A DNA stretch of 64,000 bases from Nitrospira japonica (GTDB lineage Bacteria; Nitrospirota; Nitrospiria; Nitrospirales; Nitrospiraceae), in NCBI RefSeq assembly GCF_900169565.1, contig NZ_LT828648.1:1552876-1616875 (forward strand), in the 5' to 3' direction. Within the stretch, counting starts at the first letter, position 1; every line of letters begins with the position of its first letter. The notes under the pieces are model-generated. The model ran no database searches. It saw nothing but the letters and a program-made list of their open reading frames with translations, and had not been told where the DNA came from. The position numbers and the translations under genes are program-made. This document shows positions 27,369 to 37,500 of this stretch, in pieces.

Positions 27369-27386
27369 ACAGACAGTCAAGTCTGT
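27369..27386. promoter_or_regulatory. Palindrome upstream of the dsbA-like gene
   Basis: ACAGAC-N6-GTCTGT, a perfect 6+6 dyad, lies 47 bp upstream of the dsbA-like start. Its position would suit an operator or a leader hairpin. The rest of the 263-bp spacer 27171-27433 shows nothing recognisable. Confidence 0.25.
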
Positions 27387-27433
27387 AAAGTGAAAGTTCC
27401 ATTCGTCTACCTGAAGGAAAGGAGCGGATCGAT

Positions 27434-28090
27434 ATGGTCACGAGGTTTCGAAGAAGTTGGGGGATCGCACTGTCGGTGTGTGTGGTGGCGGCCGGTCTTG
27501 CCTGGGGCACCGTCACGACGGCAGCGGCGCCCGAACAAAAGGGCAAGTTCGAACTCTTAAGCGGCGAGGCCTCCACCCACAAGCCGGGGAAGGTCAAGCT
27601 CATCGAATTCGCCGATTTTTACTGCCCCCATTGTCATCACTTCGATGAAGCCGGTCTTCCGATCCTTCAAAAGGAATTCGGGAATAAGCTCGAAGCGACC
27701 ATGGTCGGTTTCCCGGTGTTCCGCAATAAGCTGCCGACTCCGTTCGACATGTACGAACAAGCGAAGATCATGGGCAAGGGCGACGAGATGAAACGGGTGT
27801 TGTTTCGCACCATCCATACGGACAAGATCACGGGCGTCTTGGATCGAAGTCTGCGGGAGGGGTTGATCAAAGAGGTCGGGCTCGATCCCAAGGCGTTCGA
27901 AGAGGGATTGGCGAGCGGCAAGCCGGCGAAAGCCTTCGAGGACGGGAAGCAGTGGGGTGAGCGCATCAAGGTCCAGTCCACGCCCACGTTGCTGCTCGAC
28001 GGGAATATCAAAATCGAAGGCGACAACCTGAAAACGGACAACATCATTGCCGTCATTCGCGGCATCCTGGATGCGGACGCCAAGAAGTGA
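27434..28090 (+). CDS. DsbA-like thiol:disulfide oxidoreductase
   Basis: A 218-residue exported protein (signal peptide to about residue 33; GGAAAGGAGC upstream). The thioredoxin domain has the active site FADFYCPHCHHFDEAG (CPHC, as in DsbA) with an inserted helical region and a cis-Pro in VQSTPTLLLDG. It would introduce or rearrange disulfides in periplasmic proteins, possibly including the cysteine-pair proteins of this island (inference). It lies 40 bp upstream of the ECF sigma gene. Confidence 0.88.
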   Translation: MVTRFRRSWGIALSVCVVAAGLAWGTVTTAAAPEQKGKFELLSGEASTHKPGKVKLIEFADFYCPHCHHFDEAGLPILQKEFGNKLEATMVGFPVFRNKLPTPFDMYEQAKIMGKGDEMKRVLFRTIHTDKITGVLDRSLREGLIKEVGLDPKAFEEGLASGKPAKAFEDGKQWGERIKVQSTPTLLLDGNIKIEGDNLKTDNIIAVIRGILDADAKK

Positions 28091-28130
28091 GGAGTGACGG
28101 AGGCGACTGGGCGGTCAGAGGTGACAGGCG

Positions 28131-28691
28131 ATGGACAGCAAGGCGAGAAGCCACAGCGTCATGGAGCGGCTCATTGAACATGAGCCGGCGTTCCGGGCGT
28201 TCTTGCGTCGCCGGGTCGGCAACGAAGCGGTTGCGGACGATATCCTCCAGCAAAGCTTGACGCGAGCCGTGGAACGCCATCACGCCGTACGCAAGGAGGA
28301 GAGCGTGGTCGCCTGGTTCTACCGCATCCTCCGCCATGCGCTCATCGATTACTATCGATCCCGGAAGGCCGAAGCCCGTCGCAATGGCGCGTTTCTCCGG
28401 GAACTGATCGCCTCGGGTGACGAACAGGAACCGCCGCTCGATGAGGTGGAGGCCGCCGTCTGCGCGTGTCTTCATCGACTCCTTCCGGATCTTCGTGAGC
28501 AGTATGCAGAGGTGGTCAGACGCATCGATCTCGAAGGCGAGTCGCCGGCGCACCTTGCGAAAGAGTTGAAGATATCCCGGAATAACCTGACCGTTCGTTT
28601 GCATCGAGCCCGTCAAGCCTTACGCGCGTCCCTCGAAGAGTCGTGCGGCCTCTGCAGCAAGCATGGATGCCTGAACTGCGTCTGCGGCTAG
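28131..28691 (+). CDS. ECF sigma factor with C-terminal cysteine-rich domain (CorE-like)
   Basis: A 186-residue ECF sigma factor. Region 2 (AFRAFLRRRVGNEAVADDILQQ ... VAWFYRILRHALIDYYRSRK) and region 4 (LAKELKISRNNLTVRLHRARQAL) are clear. The tail SCGLCSKHGCLNCVCG has the pattern C-x2-C-x4-C-x2-C-x-C. In the CorE group of ECF factors such a tail senses copper or cadmium/zinc directly, without an anti-sigma factor. No anti-sigma gene is adjacent here, and a Cu-type P1B ATPase is the next gene. Family assignment rests on the tail pattern; metal specificity is inferred from context. Confidence 0.85.
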   Translation: MDSKARSHSVMERLIEHEPAFRAFLRRRVGNEAVADDILQQSLTRAVERHHAVRKEESVVAWFYRILRHALIDYYRSRKAEARRNGAFLRELIASGDEQEPPLDEVEAAVCACLHRLLPDLREQYAEVVRRIDLEGESPAHLAKELKISRNNLTVRLHRARQALRASLEESCGLCSKHGCLNCVCG

Positions 28692-28848
28692 CCCGGTCGC
28701 TGCCTCCGTCGCCGTCGTGACAGTCCGGACGTTTCACGAGCGTTCTCTCCGTAGTCGGCTCCTTCTGTAATATCCGATCCCCTCATCCGTCTACCGGGTG
28801 AACGGGGACATGAACGACCAAACCGGATATGATGAAAGGAGTCGGACT

Positions 28849-31494
28849 ATGATCACAGAAACGGCCTGTGGCTGTTGCGGGCATCGGCATGTACGGAGTA
28901 ACCATATGGACGAGAAGATTCCGGAGCCTCACGTGCCTGCACACGCCGGGTCGGTCATCGATCCTATTTGCGGCATGACCGTCGACCCCGCGACCGCCGC
29001 GGGCCGGTATGACCACAAGGGCGTGACCTACTATTTTTGCGCGACTTCCTGCCTCGAGAAGTTCAAGGCCGATCCGGAAGGCGCCTTGCGGCCGCCGCCG
29101 GCCGCCGGTCTGATCTCGCTGGGCAAGAAGAAACCCTTGCCGATGATGATGCCGAGTCACGCCGACGGGGAAGGCGCCGAAATCGATCCGGTCTGCGGGA
29201 TGAAGGTACAGCCCGCGACCGCGGCCGGATCGCACGTTCACGAAGGAAAGAGATATTTCTTCTGCTCAGTGGGATGCCTGGCCAAGTTCCAAGCCGATCC
29301 GGCTTCCTATCTCGTGCCTCCGTCCCAGCGCAAGGCTCACACGGTCACGGTGCCGGCCGGCGCGAGGATCGAATACATCTGTCCCATGGATCCGGAGGTG
29401 CTGGCGTACCAGCCGGGGGCTTGTCCTATCTGCGGCATGGCACTGGAGCCGAAAGTCGTCTCGCTCCACGAAGGACCGAATCCTGAACTTCAGGACATGA
29501 CACGACGTCTCTGGATCAGTCTGGGCCCGGCGGTACTCGTGATGGTTCTCGCCATGGCGCATATGATTCCGGGAGATCCCTTCGGAGCGCTCGGACGCGG
29601 TCATGCGTTGAATTGGGCTCAATGGGCGCTGGCGACGCCGGTCGTCTTATGGGGCGGCTGGCCGTTTTTTGAGCGCGGGTGGGCCTCGGTCGTCAACCGG
29701 GCACCCAACATGTTCACGCTGATCGCACTCGGCACCGGGGCGGCCTATGCGTACAGCACGGTCGCGACGATGGCTCCGGGACTCCTGCCGCCGTCCTTCC
29801 ACCTGCACGACGGCTCGGTCGCGGTCTATTTCGAGGCCGCGGCCATGATTACGGTGCTGGTCCTGCTCGGCCAGGTTCTCGAACTGCGCGCACGAAGCCA
29901 GACGACCTCGGCGATGAAAGCGCTGCTCGGATTGGCTCCCAAGACGGCCAGGCTGGTCGGCATGGACGGAAGCGAAAAGGATGTTCCGCTCGAGGCGGTC
30001 CAGGTGGGAGACCGGCTGCGGGTGAGACCGGGAGAGAGGGTTCCGGTTGATGGACTCGTTCTGGAGGGAGCGACCTCCGTGGATGAGTCCATGATTACCG
30101 GTGAACCGATGCCGGTGGAGAAGCTGGCGGGTAAAGGGGTGACGGGCGGGACGATCAACGGCACGGGCAGCATGCTCATGGAAGCCCGACGCGTCGGCCG
30201 GGACACCCTGTTGGCGCGCATCGTTCAGATGGTGGGCGAGGCGCAGCGGACGAGGGCGCCGATTCAGCGGGTGGCGGACGTCGCCGCGTCGTATTTCGTT
30301 CCCCTGGTCGTGGCGATCGCCGCGCTCACCGCAGTGGCATGGGCCATCTGGGGGCCGGAACCGAGGCTGGCCCACGCGTTGGTGAACGCCGTGGCGGTGC
30401 TGATCATCGCCTGCCCTTGTGCGTTGGGATTGGCGACGCCCATGTCGATCATGGTCGGGACCGGCCGCGGCGCGACGGCGGGGGTCTTGATCAAGAAGGC
30501 GGAGGCTCTGGAAATTCTGGGCCGCGTGGATACGCTGGTGGTTGACAAGACCGGCACGCTGACCGAGGGAAAACCGAAGCTGGTCGCCGTGCGGTTTACT
30601 CCTCCCTGGACCGACGACGAGTTGTTGAAGTTGGCGGCGAGTCTCGAACGAAGCAGCGAGCATCCTCTGGCGTCCGCGGTGGTAGCCGGCGCGGAACGAC
30701 GCGGGATCGCCCTGGCGGCTGTCGAACAGTTCCGGTCGGTGACCGGAAAGGGCGTGATCGGACTCGTGTCGCGCCGACGGGTCGCCGTCGGCACGTCGAC
30801 CTTTCTGCAGGAGGAGGCGGGGGTATCTGCTGACGATCTGCGCACATCGAGCGAGGAAGCCGCTTCGTTGCGGCATGAAGGCCAAACGGTGTTGTTCGTC
30901 GCAGTGGACGGCCGGGTCGGAGGGTTGCTCGGCGTCTCCGATCCGATCAAGTCCACGACGGCGGAAGCCGTGCAGGCCCTGACGGACGAAGGGGTCAAAC
31001 TGGTCATGGTGACGGGTGACCATCGTTCCACGGCGAATCGGGTGGCTGAGCAATTGGGGATCGAGTCGGTGCATGCGGGGGTGCTGCCGGATCAAAAGGG
31101 GCACCTCATCGCCGAACTGCGGTCGAAGGGCCGGGTGGTCGCCATGGCGGGGGACGGCGTCAACGACGCACCGGCCCTCGCGCTGGCCGACGTGGGTATT
31201 GCCATGGGAAACGGAACGGACATCGCCATGGAAAGCGCCGGTGTGACGCTGGTTAAAGGCGATCTCCGGGGATTGGTCCGGGCCAGACGCTTGAGTCAGG
31301 CGACGATGCGCAATATCCGCCAGAACCTGTTCTTCGCGTTCGCCTACAACCTGATCGGGGTGCCGATCGCCGCCGGTCTTCTCTACCCGCACTGGGGGCT
31401 GCTGCTCAGTCCGACGATCGCCAGCGCGGCCATGACGTTCAGTTCGGTCTCCGTCATTTCCAACGCGCTCCGATTGCGTAATGTGGAACTATAA
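28849..31494 (+). CDS. copA: Cu(I)-type P1B ATPase with two YHS domains
   Basis: An 881-residue heavy-metal ATPase. AAAGGAG before this ATG decides the start; the frame is open 51 bp further up. In order: a CGCCGHRH start, two YHS domains (DPICGMTV and DPVCGMKV, each with a YFC or FFC second part), a heavy-metal-binding domain (YICPMDPEV ... [11 protein letters not shown]), eight transmembrane helices, CPC in helix 6 (residues 522-524), DKTGT (Asp566), the SEHPLA histidine and GDGVND. The CPC, AYN (helix 7) and MTFSS (helix 8) set is that of Cu(I)/Ag(I) exporters. Classical GMxCxxC N-terminal domains are replaced by YHS. The upstream CorE-like sigma factor is the probable regulator. Confidence 0.93.
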   Translation: MITETACGCCGHRHVRSNHMDEKIPEPHVPAHAGSVIDPICGMTVDPATAAGRYDHKGVTYYFCATSCLEKFKADPEGALRPPPAAGLISLGKKKPLPMMMPSHADGEGAEIDPVCGMKVQPATAAGSHVHEGKRYFFCSVGCLAKFQADPASYLVPPSQRKAHTVTVPAGARIEYICPMDPEVLAYQPGACPICGMALEPKVVSLHEGPNPELQDMTRRLWISLGPAVLVMVLAMAHMIPGDPFGALGRGHALNWAQWALATPVVLWGGWPFFERGWASVVNRAPNMFTLIALGTGAAYAYSTVATMAPGLLPPSFHLHDGSVAVYFEAAAMITVLVLLGQVLELRARSQTTSAMKALLGLAPKTARLVGMDGSEKDVPLEAVQVGDRLRVRPGERVPVDGLVLEGATSVDESMITGEPMPVEKLAGKGVTGGTINGTGSMLMEARRVGRDTLLARIVQMVGEAQRTRAPIQRVADVAASYFVPLVVAIAALTAVAWAIWGPEPRLAHALVNAVAVLIIACPCALGLATPMSIMVGTGRGATAGVLIKKAEALEILGRVDTLVVDKTGTLTEGKPKLVAVRFTPPWTDDELLKLAASLERSSEHPLASAVVAGAERRGIALAAVEQFRSVTGKGVIGLVSRRRVAVGTSTFLQEEAGVSADDLRTSSEEAASLRHEGQTVLFVAVDGRVGGLLGVSDPIKSTTAEAVQALTDEGVKLVMVTGDHRSTANRVAEQLGIESVHAGVLPDQKGHLIAELRSKGRVVAMAGDGVNDAPALALADVGIAMGNGTDIAMESAGVTLVKGDLRGLVRARRLSQATMRNIRQNLFFAFAYNLIGVPIAAGLLYPHWGLLLSPTIASAAMTFSSVSVISNALRLRNVEL

Positions 31495-31586
31495 GGGCGG
31501 ACCTTCAAGTCGCCGGCTCGATGATTATGGTGCCGCATGTCCGTCCGTGGTATGCTGAGCAACGAGTTTGACGGGGGATCGCTCGA

Positions 31587-31898
31587 GTGTTCACAAGGCT
31601 AAAGAAAGTGCTGCTGCTCGGACTCATTGTCATGCTCGGAGTCCAATTGACCGGGTTCACCTGTCTTGACGAATGGGAAATTGGATCGACTCCCGACCTT
31701 GTCCGGATTGCAGATCTGTCGCCTTCTCCGGACGAATCCTTTTCGGATGACGGATGTCCATGTCATATCGTGTTCCAGTCTGCGTCTCTTTCCACACCTG
31801 AAATCATGGCTCCATTGGCGGATGACGTCATTGTGAGCGCCACGTTGTACGTGCCGACATTCATCGTCGTGCTCTTCCATCCCCCGCTCAGCGTCTGA
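31587..31898 (+). CDS. Small exported cysteine protein F (CPCH), ahead of RND efflux genes
   Basis: A 103-residue protein (GTG start) with an N-terminal hydrophobic segment (about 5-24), cysteine in GFTCLDEW, an acidic stretch, DDGCPCHIVF and a hydrophobic C-terminus ending FHPPLSV. It echoes the C-x-W-x-C family (exported, short Cys motif, terminal PPL) but lacks the tryptophan and the His-rich run. It lies directly before the TolC-like gene, as small Cys proteins often do in metal efflux loci. Function unknown. Confidence 0.6.
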   Translation: MFTRLKKVLLLGLIVMLGVQLTGFTCLDEWEIGSTPDLVRIADLSPSPDESFSDDGCPCHIVFQSASLSTPEIMAPLADDVIVSATLYVPTFIVVLFHPPLSV

Positions 31899-31977
31899 CC
31901 GTCCGCCGACAGCCGTTTCTGACCATACAACAGCAGGTGAAGCATTGCCCCGTTTGCGGGGCGATGGGAGGGTGTCC

Positions 31978-33231
31978 ATGCCATACAGTGCGGTATGTCT
32001 CATTGCCATTGTCTCGTTCCTGGAAATCATGTGGTCGGCATTGCCGGCGGTCGCCGACAGCGATGTCGTGCAATTCAAGTTGGAGGAAGTGATCGAGATG
32101 GCGTTGAATCGAAGCCCGGCCATGAGCGCTGCGAAGGGAGGAGTCCGTCAGATCGAAGGGGAACGGATGGCGGCCGGCGCCTATCCCAATCCCTCGTTCT
32201 CCGCCGTGTTCGGGCCGGGAAAAACCCGCGAGTCTCTTGGAGACATCAGTTTCTTTGAACGCACGCTCACCTTATCTCAACCCATCGAAACACCCGGCAT
32301 ACGTCAAGCCCGCCAACGCGGGGCCGAAGCGGCGCTCGCCGGGTCCCAGGCCGCGGTCGGCGAAGCACGATTGAGTGTCTTGTCGGATGTGAAAGTGGCG
32401 TTTTATCAACTTCTGCTCGCGCAACGCGACGTGGAGCTCACCATGCAAGCCCGAATTCTCGTGCAAGACCTCTTCCGGGGCATCAAGGCGCGCGTGGACG
32501 CCGGCCAGGCCAGGCCGTTCGAAGCGATCAAGGCCAATGTGGAGCTGCAGACGGTGAGCAACGAGTTGAGCCGCGCACAAAATAGCCTCGTCGCCGTGCG
32601 GGCCAGGCTGGACGCGCTGACCGCCGGAGGGCTGGGATCGGAATTCTCCGTTCAAGGGGACTTCCAGGCTCCTCGAAATACATTCAACCGGCACGAAATG
32701 ATCAGTTCTGCGCTGGAACACCATCCGACCGTGCAGCGCCTGGATAAGATGATCGAAAAGGCCGAGCAGCAGGCAGTGCAGGAACGAAAATCGGTCGTTC
32801 CGCTAGTAACGGTCTCGGGCACCTACAAACAGGAAGCAGCCGAGAGCGCCTATCTGGCGCAATTAAGCATTCCGATCCCCCTCTGGTACCGCCGGCAAGG
32901 AGAAATCGCGGCGGCGCTCGGCGCAAAGGAACGGACAGAAGCCGAACGGGTGCGAGCCCAAAACGAGATCGCGACGTCGATCACTGAGCAGGTGCAGGAG
33001 GCGCGCACAGCGGTTCAGCAGATCGATGTATTTGAAAAGGGTTTACTGAAACAGGCTGAGGAAGCCGTATGGATCGCTCGAATCAGCTATCAGCAGGGAG
33101 CCACAGGGCTACTTGACCTCATCGATGCGCAGCGCGTCCACCGGCAAACGCTCTTCCAGTACACGCAAGCGCGTGCCGCGTTCTCTGTCGCATTGGCCCG
33201 GCTGGAACGCTGGACGGGAGCACTGCAATGA
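31978..33231 (+). CDS. czcC: TolC-family outer-membrane channel of heavy-metal RND efflux
   Basis: A 417-residue outer-membrane efflux protein (GGGAGG site; signal peptide to about residue 26). Two duplicated OEP domains are visible (LEEVIEMALNRSPAMSAAKGG and later HEMISSALEHHPTVQRLDKMIE), with long heptad-rich helices for the periplasmic tunnel. A small hairpin GCCCCG-TTTG-CGGGGC (31947-31962) lies just before the ribosome-binding site. The ATGA overlap with the adaptor gene and the following RND pump make a C-B-A operon. Confidence 0.88.
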   Translation: MPYSAVCLIAIVSFLEIMWSALPAVADSDVVQFKLEEVIEMALNRSPAMSAAKGGVRQIEGERMAAGAYPNPSFSAVFGPGKTRESLGDISFFERTLTLSQPIETPGIRQARQRGAEAALAGSQAAVGEARLSVLSDVKVAFYQLLLAQRDVELTMQARILVQDLFRGIKARVDAGQARPFEAIKANVELQTVSNELSRAQNSLVAVRARLDALTAGGLGSEFSVQGDFQAPRNTFNRHEMISSALEHHPTVQRLDKMIEKAEQQAVQERKSVVPLVTVSGTYKQEAAESAYLAQLSIPIPLWYRRQGEIAAALGAKERTEAERVRAQNEIATSITEQVQEARTAVQQIDVFEKGLLKQAEEAVWIARISYQQGATGLLDLIDAQRVHRQTLFQYTQARAAFSVALARLERWTGALQ

Positions 33232-34541
33232 GGAGCCCCAAAGAAGGCCTTTCAATCCCGGGCGAGAGGAAGATTCCGCTTCAGGTGAAAGCACCCATCA
33301 CTCACAGATGTATTGTGATAGGACTCGTCCTGTCGGCGGTCTTATCATACGGCTGCAAAGAGCGTTCTGCCGATCGCGAAGCCGGGGCTCCAGGGAAGAA
33401 ATCGGCTCAGGCCGCCACCCAGACTGATGAGCCGGAATCGACCGGTTCACGAGTGGAAGATGGTGAGCCGATGCACCAACTCACGATCCCACCTCAAGCC
33501 CTTTCGGGTCAAGCATTCCAGACGGCGGTCGTGGAGCGACGGGTCTTCCAGGACGATATCCAAGCTACCGCGAACATCAAGCCGAATGAATACCGCCTCA
33601 CCCATGTGAGCCCACGAGTGGAAGGGCGCGTCATGGAAGTTCTGGTGCAACTGGGTGATCAGGTCAAGGTCGGACAGCCCTTGGCATTGTTCGACAGTAT
33701 CGAGCTGGGGCAGAAAAAGTCGACGTTTCTTCAAGCCAAAACCGATAGGGACGTAGACGAACGAAACTATGTCCGAGTCCAAGGGCTGTACGAACAGCGG
33801 ATCTCATCCGAGAAGGAATATCTGGAGGCCAAGGGGCAGCATGAAAAAAGTCTCGCGGCCTATCAGGCCGCCTATGAAGCACTTCGTCTGATCGGCTTAT
33901 CTGAAGAAGAAATTAAGCGGATCACCTGGAGCGAGAAGGGGAAGCAGCTGTCCCGTTTTGCCCTCCTGGCTCCCCAAGCCGGCACCGTGATTGAGCGCCC
34001 CATTACCCGAGGCGAACTGGTCGCGCCGAAAGACAACGCGTTTACGGTGGCGGATCTATCCACCGTCTGGTTCCTCGTCGATATTTATGAGCGGCACGTG
34101 GCCGCGGTCAAGGTGGGCAGCGAGGTGAAGATTGCCGTGGACGCGTACCCGGACGAATTCTTTCGCGGCAAGATCGTGTACGTGGGGTATGTCCTGAACT
34201 CCGACACGCGGACCGTCGATGGCCGCGTCGAGATTGCCAATCCGGATCGCCGTCTCCGGCCCGGTATGTTCGCGCGGGCCGCACTCACAATTCCCGCCGG
34301 CAAAGACGGGCAGGCGGTGGTGCTCGTACCGCAGGATGCTATTCAGCGAATCGACGAAAATTCCATGGCCTTCATCGAAGAGCGTCCAGGAAGCTATCTC
34401 GCCCAACCAGTCATAATCGGGAGACAATCCGGCCATGACGTGGAGATACGATCTGGCTTGACCGAAGGACAGAAGGTCGTCACACAGGGATCCTTCTATC
34501 TCAAATCGATTCTCCTGAAAGAACGGATTGCCGGAGGCTAG
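33228..34541 (+). CDS. czcB: RND efflux periplasmic adaptor lipoprotein (CusB/CzcB-like)
   Basis: A 437-residue membrane-fusion protein. A lipobox (LSYGC, cysteine about 43) follows a rather long N-terminus. The barrel-sandwich/lipoyl half (RVEGRVMEVLVQLGDQVKVGQPL), a helical hairpin and the returning half (LLAPQAGTVIERPITRGELV) are clear, as is the beta-barrel (VWFLVDIYERHVAAVKVG). It links the inner-membrane pump at 34568 with the channel at 31978. No Met-rich copper-binding N-terminus like that of CusB was seen. Confidence 0.88.
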   Translation: MRSPKEGLSIPGERKIPLQVKAPITHRCIVIGLVLSAVLSYGCKERSADREAGAPGKKSAQAATQTDEPESTGSRVEDGEPMHQLTIPPQALSGQAFQTAVVERRVFQDDIQATANIKPNEYRLTHVSPRVEGRVMEVLVQLGDQVKVGQPLALFDSIELGQKKSTFLQAKTDRDVDERNYVRVQGLYEQRISSEKEYLEAKGQHEKSLAAYQAAYEALRLIGLSEEEIKRITWSEKGKQLSRFALLAPQAGTVIERPITRGELVAPKDNAFTVADLSTVWFLVDIYERHVAAVKVGSEVKIAVDAYPDEFFRGKIVYVGYVLNSDTRTVDGRVEIANPDRRLRPGMFARAALTIPAGKDGQAVVLVPQDAIQRIDENSMAFIEERPGSYLAQPVIIGRQSGHDVEIRSGLTEGQKVVTQGSFYLKSILLKERIAGG

Positions 34542-34567
34542 GCTCCCGCGACTCAAAAAAGGTGCTC

Positions 34568-37500
34568 ATGTTGAACGCATTGTTTGAATTTTCGCTGAGA
34601 AATCGATTCCTCATCTTTACGTTTGTGCTGTTGGTGGTTTTCGCAGGCGTGTACTCCATGCGGCAACTACCGATCGACGCCGTGCCGGACGTGACACCGA
34701 ACCAGGTCCAGATTCTCACCAACTCACCGGGATTGGGTCCTGTCGAGGTGGAGACTTTCATCACCTTTCCCGTCGAAACGGCCTTGTCGGGATTGCCCGG
34801 TATCACCGTGATCCGTTCCGTGTCTCGCTTCGGCCTGTCCGCCGTGACGGTCTATTTCGAGGAAGGGATGGACATCTACTTCTGTCGGCGACTGGTGATG
34901 GAACGGCTGCCGAGAGCGCAACAGGCGATCCCGCCGGGGTTCGGCAATCCGGAGATGGGACCTATTTCAACCGGTTTGGGTGAGATCTTTCAATTCGAAG
35001 TCAAGGGGCAAGGCTTCTCGCTGATGCAACTGCGCACGATTCTCGACTGGGACATCGCCTTGAAGTTGCGATCCGTCCCCGGTGTCGTCGAAGTCAATAG
35101 TTACGGAGGCGAACTGCAGACCTACGAGGTCGTGCTTGATGCCGCCAAGTTGGTGGCCTACAACATTCCGATCGGCCGGGTCTTCGAGGCCATCGAACGA
35201 AATAACGCCAACGCGGGCGGCGGGTACATCGTGCATGCCCAAGAGCAGTATCTGATCCGCGGTGAGGGGTTGGTCCAGAATCTGGAGGACCTCAACAACA
35301 TCGTGGTCGCCACGAGACATGACGGCACCCCGATTTATATACGCCACATTGCCCAGACGCGCTTTGAGCCGATGGTGCGCCAAGGGGCGGTCACGCGTGA
35401 TGAGCGCGGGGAAATCGTGACCGGCGTGGTCTTGATGCTCATCGGGGAGAACTCACGGGTCGTCGTCGACCGGATCAAGGCAAAACTGGACGACATCAAG
35501 AAATCTCTGCCTCCGGGAGTGACGATTGATCCGTACTACGACCGCACGGACCTCGTTCGAAGCACGATCCGAACCGTGACGACAAATTTGACGGAGGGCG
35601 CGGTACTCGTGATCGCTGTGCTGTTTCTCCTGCTCGGGAACCTCCGGGCAGGCCTCATCGTCGCCACGATGATCCCGCTGTCCATGCTGGTCGCAATGAC
35701 CGGCATGCTGGCCACCGGCATTTCGGGAAATCTCATGAGTCTGGGAGCGATCGATTTCGGCCTGATCGTCGATGGAGCGGTCGTCATGGTCGAGAACATC
35801 ATGCGTCATCTGGCTGATCGACAAAAGGCGTTGCAGAGCCGTCTGGACCCGGATCAGATCCGTCAGTTGATTCTACAGTCAGGCCATGAGGTACTCCGCC
35901 CGATTTTCTTTGCCGTGGGCATTATCATCATCGTCTATCTGCCGATTCTGACCCTCCAAGGCGTCGAAGGAAAGATGTTCCGGCCGATGGCGGTCACCGT
36001 CATCTTCGCGCTGGTGGCGGCATTAGTCCTTGCGTTCACGGTTACGCCGGTGCTTGCGAGCATATTCCTGCGTCGAGACGTTAGTGAAGAGGACACCTCC
36101 GTAGTCCGCTGGGCTCAATGTGTCTACCGGCCCTTGTTGCTTCGTACGATGCGCCATCCCCTTCTCACCGGTTCCGCGGCCGCCCTTGTCTTTGCCGGCA
36201 GTATTGCCGTGGCGTCATTTCTGGGTGCCGAGTTTATTCCAAAATTGGATGAAGGGGCGATCGCCTTACAAGCCTGGCGCTTTCCGAGCGTGGCGTTGGA
36301 GGAGTCTGTCCGGAGTACCTCACGGATTGGAGAGGTGCTGCGGAAGTTTCCGGAGGTCGCCACCATCGTGCCGCGAACCGGCCGCCCTGAGATTGCGACG
36401 GATCCGATGGGCGTGGAGGTGAGCGATGTGTACATTATCTTGAAGCCGCGGTCGGAATGGAAAACGGGGGCGACAAAGGATGCGTTGATCGAAGCATTCG
36501 ACAGTGCATTAAAGGCGGCGGTGCCCGGTACCATATTCAGCTATTCTCAGCCGATCGAACTGCGGGTGCAGGAACTGATTGCCGGGGTCCGCTCGGACAT
36601 TGCGATCACGATATTTGGGGAAGACATGAATACCCTGAAACGCCTGGGCGACCAGGTTGTCCAAGTCGTCTCCCGCGTACCAGGCGCCGCAGATACCAAG
36701 GCTGAACAAGTCGCGGGCATGCCCTACCTGCGGGTCATCATCAATCGGGAGGCGATTGCACGCTATGGCATCAATGCGTCGGAAATTCTCGAGACGGTTG
36801 AAGCGTTCGGCGGTCGCGTGGCAGGGCAAGTCATCAAAGGCAATCAACGCTTCTTTATTCAGGTCCGCTTCAGGCCCGAAGACCGCGCCAACATCGACCG
36901 GATCAAGGACATTCGGGTGGCCGATCCGGCGGGTCGCCAGATTCCCCTCAGCCAACTGGCGGATATTCGAACGGAGACCGGCTTGGCCCAAATCAGCAGG
37001 GAAAATATCCATCGCCGTCTCGCCGTCGAGACAAACGTCCGTGGCCGCGATCTGGCCCGATTCGTTGCCGACGCGCAACGGGACGTCGAGGCTCAGCTTC
37101 CACTGCCGAAAGGCTATTGGATTGAATGGGGCGGCCAATTCGAGCAGCTGCAGGAGGCCTCGACCAGGCTGGCCTTCGTCGTGCCCGCCGCGTCGTTCTT
37201 GATCTTTGTGCTGTTGTATTCGACCTTCAACGCGGTTCGCCCGGCAGCCCTGATCTTTCTAAATATCCCGTTGGCTGCCACGGGAGGCATTTTCGCGCTG
37301 GCCCTTCGTGGCATGCCCTTTTCCATTTCGGCCGGGATCGGCTTTGTCGCCCTGTTCGGCGTCGCAGTCCTCAACGGGGTCGTGCTGATGTCATACATCC
37401 TCGATTTGCAGGCCAAGGGATTATCCCGTGTGGAGGCGGCCATCCAGGGAGCCATGATCCGGCTCCGTCCCGTGCTCATGACGGCGCTCGTTGCGAGTCT

